Notes under the pieces: generated by a model
What the model was told of the DNA's origin: nothing
Seen by the model: the letters and a program-made list of their open reading frames with translations, nothing else
Databases searched by the model: none
Position numbers and translations under genes: made by a program
In this document: positions 1 through 13,047 of the stretch, piece after piece
How the letters are laid out: every line of letters starts with the position of its first letter
Numbering within the stretch: position 1 is the stretch's first letter
Source of the DNA: Ianthella basta
Taxonomy: Eukaryota; Porifera; Demospongiae; Verongiida; Ianthellidae
Assembly: GCA_964019415.1 (NCBI GenBank)
Contig: OZ025877.1
Location: forward strand, 5,797,742-5,861,741
DNA: 64,000 bases
Direction of reading: 5' to 3'

Positions 1-76
1 TACGGTACTGCGTGCGTATGTCATATGACAGTGGCAACTGAGTCATATCTGGAGTGTGGTAAACCCTTATCTGTAG

Positions 77-599
77 GAGAGTGCGTCTGAAGAGATCCTG
101 ACACTGGTGTCACAGATATTGCAGAACTTATACACCGTGTACAAGCAGATCAAAGTGGAGGTGGACCAGCAGCAGGCTGTCGGGCAGAAGCCACACTTCA
201 AACTGGTATGAACATACACAGAGGTGTTGTTGACTGAGGTGCCACTTTGGTCTAGAGTTACGTATGTAGCACACCGTAACAAGTGTGCATGTGTTACCTG
301 ACTCGACTGTACTAATTCCACAACAGTATTCTTGAGTCTTGCCTTGTGGAATACACATACATGTAGTCTGACTCTTCTCATAGAATAAGATATCACTGTG
401 TGGGGGGTTAGTGTGTAGGTATGGGTGTGGTGTGTGGGTGTCAGTCGGTGCTATGCCTGCATTGTGTGTAGACCTCAGTGGCAGTGTGCCTGCTGGGCAT
501 CCTTCAACTGATGAAAGAGAAGCACTTCAGGTGGTGCATCACCACGGATGATGATGGTGCAGGAACACCTACTGTTGCAGTGCAATCGTTTGAGGTACA

Positions 600-631
<32 letters not shown>

Positions 632-1188
632 GCGCGCGCGCACCTGCTCCAAGTCCTGTTTTGAAAGCCAGTCCATTCATGGGTGGGTTGGCTAGACCCA
701 CAACGGCCAACACTGGGCTGGGTGGCCGCTGGGCATCATGGCCAGTCCTAGCTGTTGTTGGTCACACGCGGAGCCATAGCCGCTTTGTGGCTAAAATCCT
801 GTCACAGGCGAAGAGGCCAGTCTTACGCTCTACTACCCTAGGCAGGGGGTTGCTGGGCGTAGACTTGCTGTCAATGGCCGCGTTGGTTGCCTGTCCATCA
901 GCCAAGCCAACAGGTCCAAGGGGTGCAGTCAATGGTTGGTATTGCTGGTTGGGTCAGAAGCTGCAGGGTTCGCCGAGTCTTCATTGTGGCTGGTCTCTGC
1001 CGCCGTGCAGTAGCACTCTCCACTGACAAAGAACCACAACGCCTTCACTTCCAGTTCTTTAGTCGTTGGGAATTCCTTCCAGCAGCGAAAAACATGCCAC
1101 CTCCTTGCAAACAGGCTGATACTGTGGTCTCATTCAGCGATTGTGTGGTTTCCTAGCTGCTATCTTGACGATGGCACATGCATGCACG

Positions 1189-1224
<36 letters not shown>

Positions 1225-4200
1225 ACCGAGAGCCACCACCGCCGAGAGCCACCACCGCCGAGAGCCACCACCACAACCTCCGAGAACCATAGTGTGCATG
1301 TACGTATAACTTTGTAGACGATCCCTGAACTCTTATGACAACACAATAAAAGAATCAATTCCAGAACACGTGCTACAAAACTGAGCATGCTCACAACTGG
1401 GTGTCATTCAGCTCAAGACACTGAGGTAAATACAGTCAGCACAATAAAGTGGGGACAAGGGGGAAAGGGGGGAGGGGGGGGGGGGGGGGAGGAACAAGAA
1501 GCTCTCCACACTTCCCCACCCAGTGTAACAGCTCACAAATAGAAGTCACGTAACCCATAATGCTAGACAAGTTTCACCAATTGTCCACTGCATGTGGTCC
1601 TTGACAGTGGAGAGGGGGCTCTTCAGCCCTGTTGAGGACCCTCCTACTGCAATGGGTGGATCTGCTATAACTATTTCATCTGGCTCCTCTGGTTGAGTCT
1701 CCACCAGTGAAGGAGCCGGTACACCCTCTTCATGATGGACCAAGGGGAGTCTTTAATCAGTTTCAATTGTCCGATGGTCAACATCCTCTTCTGTCAACAA
1801 TGGCTGTACACAATTATGTAATCTGACTCAGGACAAAGGCTGTCTTCTCCATTGGACTTCACTCATGGGGAACTGCCAGTAGGCACTCTGGAGATAGATC
1901 TTGGAGAACACCTGCTTATGTGCAAGCATTTGTTGGGGGGCACTGGATAGGAGTCCTTCACTGCTCTTGGGTGCATATACTGCTGGAGCACACCAAGGGC
2001 TATTGCAGGGTCGAAAAATACCATCAGCCGCCATCTGCTGGAGTTGGTCATGCACACAGTCAAATACTGAAATGGTATGGGGCAGAGTGGTACTTTGACT
2101 GGTGGGGCATCACCAGTGTCGATAACATGCTCTGCAACATTTGTCTTTCCCAACTGTGCTCTGAAGGGCCTCTCATGCTCTTTTAAGACTGGGCCAAGCA
2201 CAGGGTGGTAGTTTTGGGGGTGTCAAACTCCACCACAATGAACATTTGGTGGGTGGTGAGTTGTGTAGGCACACCTCTAGTGTGGCAAGTCCCACAGAAG
2301 TAAGGCCTCTGCTATCCGAATTCACAATGCGTACTGAGCCCAAGGGTGCCAGTTTGCTGGAGGAGACATAGTCTTGGCTTATTGCAGAGCAGGAGTCTCC
2401 AGAGTCCAGCAAAATCTGTCTTGTGATTGTTCACCCATCCGCGTATGTAGGCAGCCTTAGTGGTTTTGGTGAAATCTGTAGTCAAGGGTATGTATGTATT
2501 CAGGTTCTTGAGCATTTAATTACGATGGGGGAGCGCCCCCTACTCAGTGGGTTGGGACCCCCCCTTCTGTCGTTTCCCTGGAGCTGGCATTGGCGTGCAA
2601 TGTGCCCTCTCCCCCACATCAGAAGCACACATCATCTCATGCAAATGCGGATCTGCAATTTCGTGTCAGATGTCCTGGCTGTCTGCACTTGAAACACTGA
2701 CCGCTAGCAACTGATTCAGGGCGAGTATCTATAGCAGCCAGCTGCGCTGACACCTGGAAGAGTGCTTCTTCTAATCTCTCAAGGTGCTGGTCTCTAGGGC
2801 AACCGCTGTCAACCTGACTCACTTGCTGCTCAGCTGCTCTCTGGAAGATCAGTCGGAGCTCCTGTGCCTTTGCTATCATCAGGGTATAGAACACCTTTGG
2901 GAGGAGCTTCAGCTGGAAAGCAATCTTCTCTGGGAGGGTGGTGGTTAGGTGGAAGTGAAGCTCTGTGTCCGTGGCATCAGCATGCCTTGTCCAGGAGCTT
3001 TTCGATGTCCCTGGCCAATTTGTCAATGCTGTCTCCATCACTAAGGCGTCTTCACTCCAGTTCATCATCATCAATCTGTCCTCATCCGTCCTCATTCGTG
3101 TCAGGACTTAGTCACTTCAGGAGTGCTTTTTTCAGATGTGTGTATGTGTCCTGATCGTCACTCAATGAGTTAAAGATAGCCCATGCTTGGCCATGAAGGA
3201 GTGTCCACAGGTGGAGGAGTTGTTTGCCAGCGTCCCACTCGTTGGCGGCTGCACAGACCTCAAAATGCTTGAACCATGACTTGGCCTCGCTGTCCTGAAG
3301 GGGCTCGGGTAGAGCGAGACTGACACTGGTTGACTACCAGGTTTTGGCACCGAATGTAAACTATCACTGAACTCTTGTTGCAACACTGCAAAAATCAATT
3401 CTTGAACACATGCTACAAAACTGAGCATGCTCATAACCAGGTGGCAATCAACTCAAGACACGAAGGTAATTACAGTCAACACAATAAAAGGGGGGGAACA
3501 GGAAACACTACAACATTATACTGTTGTAGCACATGCACACACACCATGTTGGCTCCACCTCTTCCTCCTCTTCTACCTCCATTCCCTGCTTTCCTATCTC
3601 AAACCTTCCTTCCCCCTCCCCCCTCCTCTCCTATAGAACTTTATCCACCAAAGCTTCTTCATTTTCCTTGACATGGAGGACCGCACACTGTTTCCTTTCG
3701 ACTGGAGTGTGCTCTTCTTGCTCATGAACAGGTACCTATTGTACTTTATGTGTGTCACTGCAGCAGTTCTGTTCACACAAGGACAGTAGCTCTAAGTGTA
3801 AGCGTATAACATCTGTTTGGTCAGGGTGTGTCCTGCAAACTGCAATGAACAGGTATGTATTTTGTGTGTATTCCTTTGTGTCTTCCAGCATCCTGCTGCT
3901 GTCCACCCAACAAATCATGGAACTCATCAGTACTGACATGTTGGGCTCACGGGATGGGCAAGGATCGGTCTCTTTCAGTCACAGTGTGAGTAGGGGTGGA
4001 GTGGAGTGGTTCAGGTTGCAGGGTGAGGTGGTTCAGGGTGTGGGGTGAGGTAGAGGTTCAGGGTGTGGGGTGAAGTGGTTCAGGGTGTGAGGTGAAGTGG
4101 TTCAGGGGTGGAGTGAAGTGGTTCAGGGTGTGAGGTGAAGTGGTTCAGGGGTGGAGTGAAGTGGTTCAGGGTGTGGGATGAGGTGGTCAGGTTGTGGGGT

Positions 4201-5893
4201 GAGGTGGTTCAGGTTGTGGTGTTTCACATGATTATATGTACTGATGCATGAAAAGCCTTAAATTCCATCCTGCAAAGATTGTTTGTGTACACAACAGCTA
4301 CTTATGTATGTACTGTATGTACCTGTGACTGTGGGTGGTATGGTGTCTGATTGCTTTCTGATTTGCTGCATTGCAGCTCTGGAGGAACTTTTTCCAGTTT
4401 GCTGCCTCATACTGCACCCAAGAGTCTCTACAGGTGGAGAAGTTCACTGTGGCAAAATGTAGCAGGATTGTTGAATGGTAAGCAATAGGAACAAAATGGT
4501 AGGATAACAACTAGTCAGCACACACTAGTGTACTATAATACTACTATTAGTGAATGTCACAAGAAACTGCCTTTTGTGCTTTCATGCATCATGGCTCTGT
4601 GATACGTTTGCACATACATCAAACACACACACACTCATGCAGGTAGATGCATGTGATATTGCCCTAGACCAAATGGTGATCTTGTCTGATTCATTCCCTG
4701 ACCTGCAGGTGTGGAGACATGAGGGTTGTCATGAACGATCTGATGGTCACCTACTGGAAGCGGCTGGGTAGGCTGCCCTGATGTGCAGGAATATCTGAAG
4801 CAAATGTACGTACTATGTATTTTTGTTGGTATGTTGACCCTGCCTACTCCAGGTGTGCTCAGAGTACGGTTTGTCCCTGAGATGGTTGGGCCATTCCTGC
4901 AAGTGAGCCTGCTGCCACAGAAAGGTGCGTGCAGCTACAACACACACTCACACACTCACACACATACAAATTTACTTGAGTGTGGTGTGTTTATGTCACA
5001 GGTTTGAGGCAGAGAACTATTCCCCTGTTCTATGACATGATGATCCTCCTCCCACGGCGAAAGGATTCCTTCCATGTGGTCAGTCAATGCACTGCTGTAC
5101 ACATTTTATAAATGCTGGACTTCATTAGTACAGCAGTAATTTGAGTTAATCAGCTAAATGGTGAGTCACTGTGCACTTCTCTTTCTGTTACGACGAGCAG
5201 CTTGAGTTGGAGATGATTGACAAACTGGACACACACATCACTCAGGGCAGAGGAGATGTAGGCTTCAAGGAGGACCTCAGCCGAATGTGGGTCACAACTC
5301 AAGGCATACAAACTGGGGTACTGTATGGTTAGGTACAAGTGAGATGGGTCCGGGAACAGTTCATAGACATGAGCCATCATCCATGTTACAGTGAATTGCT
5401 CATAAGTCATTTGGTGTACAGTAATTAGCACTGACCTTCTGTGGCACTGAGCTTATGTACTGTACATCATTTGATAGCACATACATTGTGGTCTGACAGA
5501 CTATACACTATGTCTGTAATCGCTGCACATTGCTACTAAGCATGTGCTGGATACATACAGTTACTTTGAGCAGGGGGGTAAGACTCAGTTAAGACAGTGG
5601 AACACTCCTCACTGTGAGAGACATTCCTTATGTTGCTGCAGTTGTGGCACTGGATTTACAGCCACCTGTGTGGGTTGGCTGTAGGAGGCAAACACTGCCC
5701 TTCACTATGTTGTAAGGCACCAGCCTGTCTTTCACACCAAGTGACACTACACTTTAATGAATACCTTCAGGGGTGCATTTAGGGGGAGGGGGGGAGGGGA
5801 CAAATTTGGCAAGCCATTTGTCAACATAGTACCCCCCTTACTTCTTGTATGACCCCTCCTTAAATCTTTGAAGCTCAATCCTTGGAATCTCAA

Positions 5894-5935
<42 letters not shown>

Positions 5936-8900
5936 TAGAATTTCTAATTACAGCCCTGACCATGTACCTAGTATCGGGCTTTGAAGTTGTGTCCCATTAT
6001 TCATAGAATTGATGTGTTGGCACCTACATCCTCCACTCTAGGCTGGAGCATGAATGCCGCAAGAATACAGAAATGGTGTCTCGTGGTGGGCTAGAGTTCA
6101 TCAGTACTCTTACCAAGCTCCTTGACCGACTATTTGACTTCAGAAGTGTGGCTGGCGAAGGAGGTGATGAGGGACAGGACCTCAAGATGCATGTCATGTA
6201 CAACTTGCTGGTCAGTTCTCTGCTGAGTGCCTCGTGTATGTGAAGTATATGCCTATGTGCTGCACATTGAGACACTGTTTGCAGAAACTTTGTGTGTCAA
6301 CTACTAATCCCATACATTGCAGAACTTCTACAAGGAAATGGGAAGGGAGGAGATGTACATCAGGTGTGTGTAGGACAGCTAGCCACCTCAGGCACACTGC
6401 ATCAACTGCAGTGAGCTGTCTCATGAAGTGTGGTCTTTGTGCCATGTTGTGTAGGTATATCTACCGTCTTGCTGACATGCACAAGTCCAATGGCAGCCAC
6501 CTTGAAGCGGCGTACACACTCCTCCTGCATGCACAGCTGCTACAGGTGTGTACAGTGTGCATGCGCTTACTGTAGTCACTACTGATCACAGCTAGTTGTT
6601 TATTTGTTTAGTGGTCCACTGACCAAATGACGCCTGAGGGCCCCTACCCAGCCCAGTCATGTGCAGAGAGGAAGGAGGCTCTGTACCAAGACATCATCAG
6701 CCTGTTTGACAAAGGGAAAGTGAGTGGGACCATGTCTGTGTGGACTGTGGTTGTTGGGCTGCATAAGCACATCAGTACTGTATAGCAGACCTGTCGTACC
6801 TCTCACGAGTGCGTAGACAGCGGAGATTTAGTGTAATTGTATTTCCCATCCTGCCCAAGTGTTTTATTTTTGTAAATGATGGATGTTTTCACATGAGATT
6901 AGTCCAGTAGGTGTCTGTGTTGTACATGGTATGTCGAATACCTCATCCATGTACATACATGTAGAATGAGACATGCCTTTAGATGTACGTATGTATGTAT
7001 GTATGTATGTATGTATGTATGTATGTTGTACTGTTCGTATGCTGTGTACTGTTTAGCTGTGGGAGTGTGGAGTGGTTCAGTGCAAGGAGCTGATAAAGCA
7101 GCACGAGTCCACCTTCAATTATCAGAGACTGGCAGAGCTTCATGTGAGTTGGCTGATGTAAGGAGACTTTGTCGAACTCAACAGACGGATAATCAATGCA
7201 CTTATTTATTCCATTGCCAATTGTGTGCTAATTCTGTAGTCAACTCTATCAACATTTTACAACAAGATCTTGACGGAGCTGAGGGCTGACCCACAGTACT
7301 TTCGAGTATCATTCTATGGTGGATTCCCTCCTTTCTTCAAGGTGAGGGTGTCTGCATGTGCACTACTGCTCGCTACACCAGCTCATTAAGTTGCGAATGG
7401 CACCTACTTGAATCTCTATTAGGACAAGACCTTTGTGTTTCGTGGTTTGGAGTATGAGAGGCTAAACAGTTTTCAAGAACGCCTCTCTGCCATGTTCCCT
7501 AATGCCAAGGTAGGGTGCAGCTACATTGATGATAGCATGAAGTCCACTCTTTGAAGTAATGGCATTGATGGGGCTATTACCATTTTTCTCTCTCTGTACC
7601 CTATCAATTCCTTATAATCACGCAGTATATGAAGTCTCTGGCTCCACCTGATGCTGAAACCAAGAGGTCTACCCAGCAATGTATCTGACCTTGCACACAT
7701 ATGTATTCAGTAGCACTTGTGTATAAATTCATTGTGCGTTGTTTCTTCGATCATTTTCTTTACTTCTAATGTCATCAGTGCTGGTTGTGTGTGTGCTGTT
7801 GTAAGTGAGTGGGTGACTGGTGTTGTGTAACCTTAACTAGCTCCAGTTTTGCAGTGCTGTGTGGTGAATCCAATCTCTGAAGAATCACCACTTGAGGACA
7901 GACCTGAGCAAGTAATCCAGTAAGCTCCGATTGTCTGCCAATTGGTGTGGATGTGCCTTTCGTAACTTGTACTGTGCAGAGTGTAGTGGGCTGTTAGGAA
8001 TGGCCAGTGTGCTCACAATTGCTCTACAACTCCTAGTACGCCACATACGTATATTGCAGGCCCATACACAGAGGGTTCTGTTGGGTTCTTATGAACCCCC
8101 TCCAGGATCTGTGGTGCATAAAGATCAGAGTTTAATCACTTTGTATAATGGCATAGTAGTCCAAGTCCTTATTTAGGGACAGAAACATTGTTCTTCAGCT
8201 TGGTTGCTGGCTCCAGCAGTTCCAGTTCCAGTACACATTTCTAACTACTTATACACTACTGTATCTACAATCTTGTTTTGACATCATTGGGTGGAAATTT
8301 CATTGTGTTATGTACTTCTTCCCATAAATAACTTTCCTGTTCACAATCCTACATGGGGCCTGTATTGAGAGCCTTGCTGTGAAGTGTGCCATTGCAGAAG
8401 TTGTTCTTAAGGCATACATACTTTTCCACATTCACACATCAGGTTCTATGGGTGTAACAACGTGAGAATGTTCAACATGAAGAGGCCTTTCCACAAAGGG
8501 AAGAAGGACAAGGAGAATGAATTTGCTGTAAGTGCGGTGTACGTACATGGGTACATACAATGCAATACTGTAACTGTGTGTAATCTTCTAAACACTGTTC
8601 TGCGGTGAGGCTGATTGCCCTCCTCACCTCTAACTCACCTCCCTCTCACCCTTCCTTCTGCCCAGTCGCTGTGGCTTGAGGTCACCACCTACACAACTGT
8701 TGAAGCCTTCCCTGGCATCATGAGGTGGTTTGAAGTCAATGGTAATCCACAAGTGGTGAGCAAGAGAAGATATGTGCACTGTCTTTGCAGAGTAGACCCT
8801 AGACTGGCACTAGATCTAAGTCCTCTGTTGACCTGATGACATGTTCACTGTCACCACAGCCAGAATTTGGCTATGGCGTCAGCTGCTTCACTGTTGTATG

Positions 8901-9375
8901 TTGCACTGTCTTCTTCGCTTCTCTTCTATGTTACTTTTTGTGCAGGTGGAGCTGAGCCCACTGGAGAATGCCATTGAGTTTGTAAAGGATGGTATCACAG
9001 CTCTAAAGAATCTGACCAGAAGGCTCAAGAAAGATCCAACCGCAAGCAGCAACCAGCTGACCATGAAGCTGCAAGGCATACTGGATGCTGCTGTTTCAGG
9101 GGGACTGAAGAACTACGAGGTATGTACATGCTGTGTACTGTACATACCATATACTGTACATACGTACTGTATACTGTAAATACTGTATACTGTACATACT
9201 GTATACTGTAAATGCTGTATACTGTACATACTGTATACTGTACGTACTGTATACAGTACTGTACTTACTGTATGTATACTGTACATCACCAGCCTGTCCC
9301 CTACACTAGCTGTAACATGTCTGTCTCGTATGCAGTAAACGGTTGTGCTGTGTTCTATGGCACTTGACCCCCTGA

Positions 9376-9422
<47 letters not shown>

Positions 9423-12400
9423 TGATGTTGTGAAGTACAAGTACAATGTTCCTTCCTACAGGTGTTCTTTACAGACAAGTACAAAGAGGAATACCCTAAC
9501 TATGCCCAACTAACAGCCGAGCTGAAGGAGAAAATGGCAGCTCTGGTGAGTGTGATGGTGTGTTGGTGTGTGGGTGTGGGCGTTGGTGTGTGGGTGTGAT
9601 TGGAGGCCTGTGATGTGCTTGAACTTTGCCGTGCCTGATGAGATCAAAGCAAATGGAGCTCCCTCCAGACACTACACATCTCACTGTATTTTGCATAGAA
9701 AATTGCTTGTGTGTTTTGTTTTTTAATCGCAGTATTCATTGCACTATCCACTAATCATTTTGTACAATTATGTATCGCTGCACGACTTTTGCATGCCAAC
9801 AAACAGTACACTTTCTAGAACAAGGCTTATCATGGGATAATGAAGTGTGACAAAATGGCTGACCAACAACTGTTGTGAATTTGTTCTGTGAGGATGCTTC
9901 TTCAGCAGCCAATCTCCATCTTTCTTTGCGACCATGGAGATTGAGGCTACATCCACACACTTGAAATCTTCATCTCTGTCTGCATCAAAATGGACAGTCT
10001 GCACATTGCAGCACAAATACTTGCCCATTGCTGAGCAGGCATCATTGTATTTCAGCAGAATGCACACACAGAGGACTGTCATTTTGCATACCAGTTTTGG
10101 GGGACTGTGTGGCTGTTAATCTCATGTATACTTGTTGCTATGCTGCAGGTGCAAGTGTGTGCTGAGGCACTGAAGCTTCATGGCTCTGTGTGCACAGCAG
10201 CAATGAAGGCCCTCCATGAGTTTATGGAGGAGAAGTACAGAGGGTTCAGGAAGAAATATGGCAATCCAGATGATGTGAGGGAACTTTCTATGGATTCTGC
10301 TAATTTAATTTATATTCAGTGTGAAATGCCCACACAGTCTGCACTGTCATGCCCTGTATGTTACCTTCCCCCCCCCCCCCGGCGTCTGTTTGCTTCTGTG
10401 TCATAGGAGGACCCGTATGAGCCGTTGCGTCCAAAAGGCAATGAACCTCCACCGTCGGAGCCTGCTGCAGCTTCCACACCCTCTTCCCAAGGGCCGATGA
10501 TCTCCACTCCTGGCAGTCGCCCCGCGTCCATGTGTGACGACACTGCCGTCATGGATATACCACCAGATGCAGCAAGGTAGAGCCTTGCTGGACGCATGAA
10601 GGAAGGGTTATATCAGCTGGGTCCAGAGCGAAGAGCTTCTTATTGAATAGCCAAAGACACTCTATTCATTTTATAATTGTATGGGATTGCATATGTTTTC
10701 AGCTGAAGCGTGTTGTGGAATTTGTTGGTATGTGAAAGTAGACCCCTCCTGGTAAATTGTGGTGTGGAAAGGCCCTTGTTAAGGTGTTTTGAGAGATACT
10801 AGCTAACTTTGTACATAGCCATTGCAGTTTAACTGACTCTCGCCCCTGTCTGTCACTCCTGTCCAGCATTAAGCCACCCCCCATCCCTACAAAGCAACGA
10901 CCACCACGTGCGAGATCCCAGACACTCACTGTTGTGCCTACCTCCAGGCCTGCATCAGTGCCCTCCGGAACAGTGAGTAGTTCACATCCAACCAGCTGAC
11001 TGCACACAGACAGTCCTGCTCTAGATGCAGTTGTTTTTGGTTCAGTATGAAATAGTTTTGTGCTTTTACATATTGTGTGTCCTTTCATCCAACAGTCACC
11101 TCATGTTGAGAGTGCTTCCCAAGGATTGCTACGACGCCAGACAGTACTAGAAGGTGAGGCCTTGTGCATGTTGGCAGACTAGGGGTTAGGGTATAGTAAC
11201 AAAAAGTGCAGTACTGGCGCAATTTTTGTAGAAATGTTAAAAAAATTCTGCAAAAAATAGTAAGGATGTAGGGATGGATGGCATAGAAAGCACAGAAACA
11301 AGTAAAGGCTGTAGACAGTGGAGCATTAACCATAATCCCTACATGCAGGCATGTAGCACCATATACAGACGTACACCCTTGAATGTAGGGTAGGGATGAT
11401 GGTTAATGCTCCACTGTGTAACAGCCTTTACTTGTTTCTGTCTCTTTCATGCCATCTCTACATCATTACTATATTTGTAGAAAATTTATTATTTCTTGTT
11501 TCTGTACTTGTTATAGTGTGTAGCTAAGCTAAGCTGTAGCTAGTACACACTAACCCACAACCATAGGACATTGGTGCAGGTATTGGACCCTATTTCTCTA
11601 ACCTTGGAGCTCAAGGTGGTTCCACACTAAATCAATGAAGAGAATGCAGAAGTGGCAACCAGAAGCCAACTGTACAGTAATTTAAAATGGTTGGGAAACA
11701 GACGACCATAGATGTCCTTCATAATGGTGCGCAAGCTAACTTCAGCCAAAGCTGGACACGTATATCTCCAAACGGACATATGATGGCGTTTCAAGGCTAT
11801 TGAGCTAAATCTGAAGGAGGACTAGGCGAGCCATGTAGCCAAACTGTTCCTTATGTTTTCATAAAATGGAGTCTTTCGCATAGCAATGTGTCCAGAAGGC
11901 CCAGAAACCCCTTTTGTGAAACTGTTCACAGAGGTTTCTAATCTACAAAGGAATACAGCCAGTGGAAAGCAGTGTAATGCTGTGGTAGGTGTTTTCTCGT
12001 ACGCACTATAGTTCGTGCGCTACTGTTACCAGAGAAGAAGAAGAAGAATAGAATATTAATAAAAAAGATGAAACATGGAAAAAGTTGAGAGCGCGCTATC
12101 TACATGTACTGTAAGTGCACCTTCACTGGGAAGTAAGGTTAGCTATGTGCACTGTTCAGTCCCCACTTCCTCATGGTAAGATTTCATTGTCAGTTTTCAG
12201 TCAGCACGACTTTACCATTGTATTACAGCATGCAAACAATCCCTGCCTTCCTTACATAGACAGTACTACTGTGCTGTCAGATATTCCCAGTGTGTACAAC
12301 AGTACAGCAGGCAATGGGCGAAGTTATGCCCACTGCATGATTAGGATCACCAGGGATGGTTCTGTGGAGTAGTAATAGTTTCATGGTTGTCGATAGTGCT

Positions 12401-12650
12401 GCACTTAAGGTTGTTCTAGCTGCTGGGAAGGAAGAAAGATAAGAAATTCTCCATTAGTATTAGGTAACAACTTAGCCTTCTTGTTTATAGTCAGCATATA
12501 GACAAACTCCTGCAGGGTTCTCATTACTGGGCCTGTCTGTGTTATGCAGGTGATATGGCACGGTCCAATGGATTGTTGTCACCCTCAAATTCTAAGGTAA
12601 GTTTACAGTTTGTACACAGTGTGTGTACATGATACGCACACGCACACACA

Positions 12651-12684
<34 letters not shown>

Positions 12685-12791
12685 TGCACGCACGCACACA
12701 CACACACGATGTACTGTAGTGTCTGATGCTCTATTCTTTGTAGATGGGAGAAGCAATTGCTCCAATTGAAGAAGATGACACTGATTTATAA
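77..12791 (+). CDS. DOCK-A family Rac guanine-nucleotide exchange factor (DOCK1/2/5-like), C-terminal half, 28 exons
   Basis: DOCK-A proteins activate Rac through a DHR-2 domain, with ELMO and CRK, in cell motility and engulfment. Exons read here: 77-205, 472-594, 3637-3731, 3889-3985, 4377-4477, 4709-4767, 4853-4924, 5002-5078, 5201-5286, 6042-6210, 6323-6363, 6455-6545, 6612-6719, 7057-7143, 7240-7341, 7423-7509, 7626-7680, 7847-7919, 8443-8527, 8666-8755, 8946-9119, 9462-9545, 10149-10274, 10407-10576, 10867-10972, 11096-11153, 12550-12596, 12744-12791. All junctions are GT-AG and all phases agree, giving 879 codons and a TAA stop. Family landmarks include VRFVPEMVGPFLQVSLLPQK, NFYKEMGREEMYIR, EAAYTLLLHAQLLQ and VELSPLENAIEF. 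The DHR-2 loop ILDAAVSGG keeps the valine that acts as nucleotide sensor in this family. The tail is proline-rich with PPIPTKQR, a PxxPxK ligand like those bound by CRK SH3 domains. The SH3, DHR-1 and most of the armadillo region lie left of the window. No lesion was seen; likely functional. Confidence 0.93.
601..1290. repeat. Intron 2 left part: CA/CG dinucleotide tract, GC-rich spacer, short GCCGAGAGCCACCACC repeats
   Basis: A (CA)n tract passing into CG repeats starts about 7 bases after the DOCK exon-2 donor. GC-rich unrecognised sequence follows (about 650-1170), then a second (CA)n tract (about 1191-1222) and 3-4 copies of an ~18-bp unit containing GCCGAGAGCCACC (about 1222-1280). Open frames here are by-products of composition. 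No gene recognised. Confidence 0.6.
1313..3512 (-). mobile_element. Decayed Ty3/gypsy-like LTR retrotransposon in DOCK intron 2
   Basis: Two related direct repeats bound the element: 1313-1510 (expanded by a G tract) and 3355-3512, both starting TGT and ending ACA. Read on the minus strand, the right LTR is followed at once by a primer-binding-site-like TTCGGTGCCAAAACCTGG (3337-3354). The left LTR is preceded by a purine tract (GGGTGGGGAAG), as expected for a PBS and polypurine tract. Inside, in order on the minus strand: gag with a CCHC knuckle CFKCRQPGHLTRNC; an aspartic-protease-like LDSGD (about 2400); and the N-terminal part of a reverse transcriptase (IFRPCNSPWCAPAVY, about 1990-2010). 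Frames are broken, and the rest of RT, RNase H and integrase are missing, so the element is internally deleted and non-autonomous. The bases just outside (AACTT versus ACATT) do not form a clean target duplication. Confidence 0.82.
2637..3095 (-). pseudogene. gag remnant with CCHC zinc knuckle
   Basis: This 152-codon open frame lies inside the LTR element. It is rich in helical, charged sequence and ends with the nucleic-acid-binding knuckle CFKCRQPGHLTRNC (C-x2-C-x4-H-x4-C). It fits the C-terminal half of a Ty3/gypsy Gag. The pol frames downstream are broken, so it is a remnant rather than an active gene. Confidence 0.75.
3990..4225 (+). repeat. Minisatellite, ~22-bp unit GGTTCAGGGTGTGGGGTGAA
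   Basis: About ten imperfect tandem copies of a G-rich ~20-22-bp unit containing GGTTCAGGGTGTGGGGTGAA start just after the donor of the DOCK exon ending at 3985. Variants alternate GGGTGTGGGG, GGGTGTGAGG and GGGGTGGAG. Intronic and noncoding. Confidence 0.8.
5896..5934. repeat. (CA)n microsatellite
   Basis: Pure CA dinucleotide run of about 39 bp in the DOCK intron between the exons ending at 5286 and starting at 6042. The rest of that 755-bp intron shows no recognisable feature. Confidence 0.9.
6984..7025. repeat. (ATGT)n microsatellite
   Basis: About ten tandem ATGT units in a DOCK intron, 30 bp upstream of the acceptor of the exon starting at 7057. Confidence 0.9.
9120..9290. repeat. Degenerate tandem repeat of GTATACTGTACATACT plus (GT)n
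   Basis: Starting at the donor of the exon ending at 9119, units of about 16-18 bp (GTATACTGTACATACT and variants) repeat to about 9290. A (GT)n tract follows at about 9382-9420. Both lie in one DOCK intron. The unit is nearly self-complementary (GTATAC, GTAC), so the array could fold. Confidence 0.75.
11190..11525. mobile_element. Foldback / MITE-like inverted repeat in a DOCK intron
   Basis: Arms of about 85 bp face each other: about 11262-11345 and about 11385-11468. They share the core GAAACAAGTAAAGGCTGT and GTGGAGCATTAACCAT in inverted orientation. Weaker complementarity runs outwards to roughly 11190 and 11525. There is no open frame. This is a non-autonomous foldback element or MITE. 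Confidence 0.7.
11620..12020 (+). repeat. Dispersed ~400-bp repeat, copy 1 (partner at 39915-40325)
   Basis: Collinear with 39915-40325 over about 400 bp at clearly diverged identity. Shared landmarks in order: GAAGTGGCA, ACAGTAATT, CGACC(A/G)T, CTGAAGGA, CATAAAATGG, AATCTACAAA-like and TTCTC. No protein frame was seen. An old interspersed element of unknown class in a DOCK intron. Confidence 0.65.
12638..12711. repeat. Compound (CA)n/(ACGC) microsatellite
   Basis: CA-rich tract with ACGC interruptions in the last DOCK intron, about 30 bp upstream of the final coding exon (12744-12791). Confidence 0.85.
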
Positions 12792-13047
12792 CTCAATTTA
12801 TCTTGGTATGTAATTTATGTGTGCTTACAGCTTGACAAGGAGTGAATGGTGTATATTAGAGGACTAGTGTGTGCCTTCTCACATGTATTTTTCTAGTGTA
12901 TATGTTACACACAGGATATGTAGGTATTTTATATTGTGCATTTATACCCATGGATGTAGAAGGAATGGCAATTATTGCATAATTGTAACTCTATCAGTTG
13001 TGTATATATTACAACTATGCATTGAAGTAGGCGCTGTGCAGTCTACA

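Noticed and set aside
478..1026. 182-codon plus-strand frame as one exon
   Set aside because: Only 472-594 is DOCK coding; the frame runs past the GTACAT donor into (CA)n and GC-rich intron sequence.
1308..3517. AACTT/ACATT as a target-site duplication of the LTR element
   Set aside because: The two 5-mers differ, so a duplication cannot be claimed.
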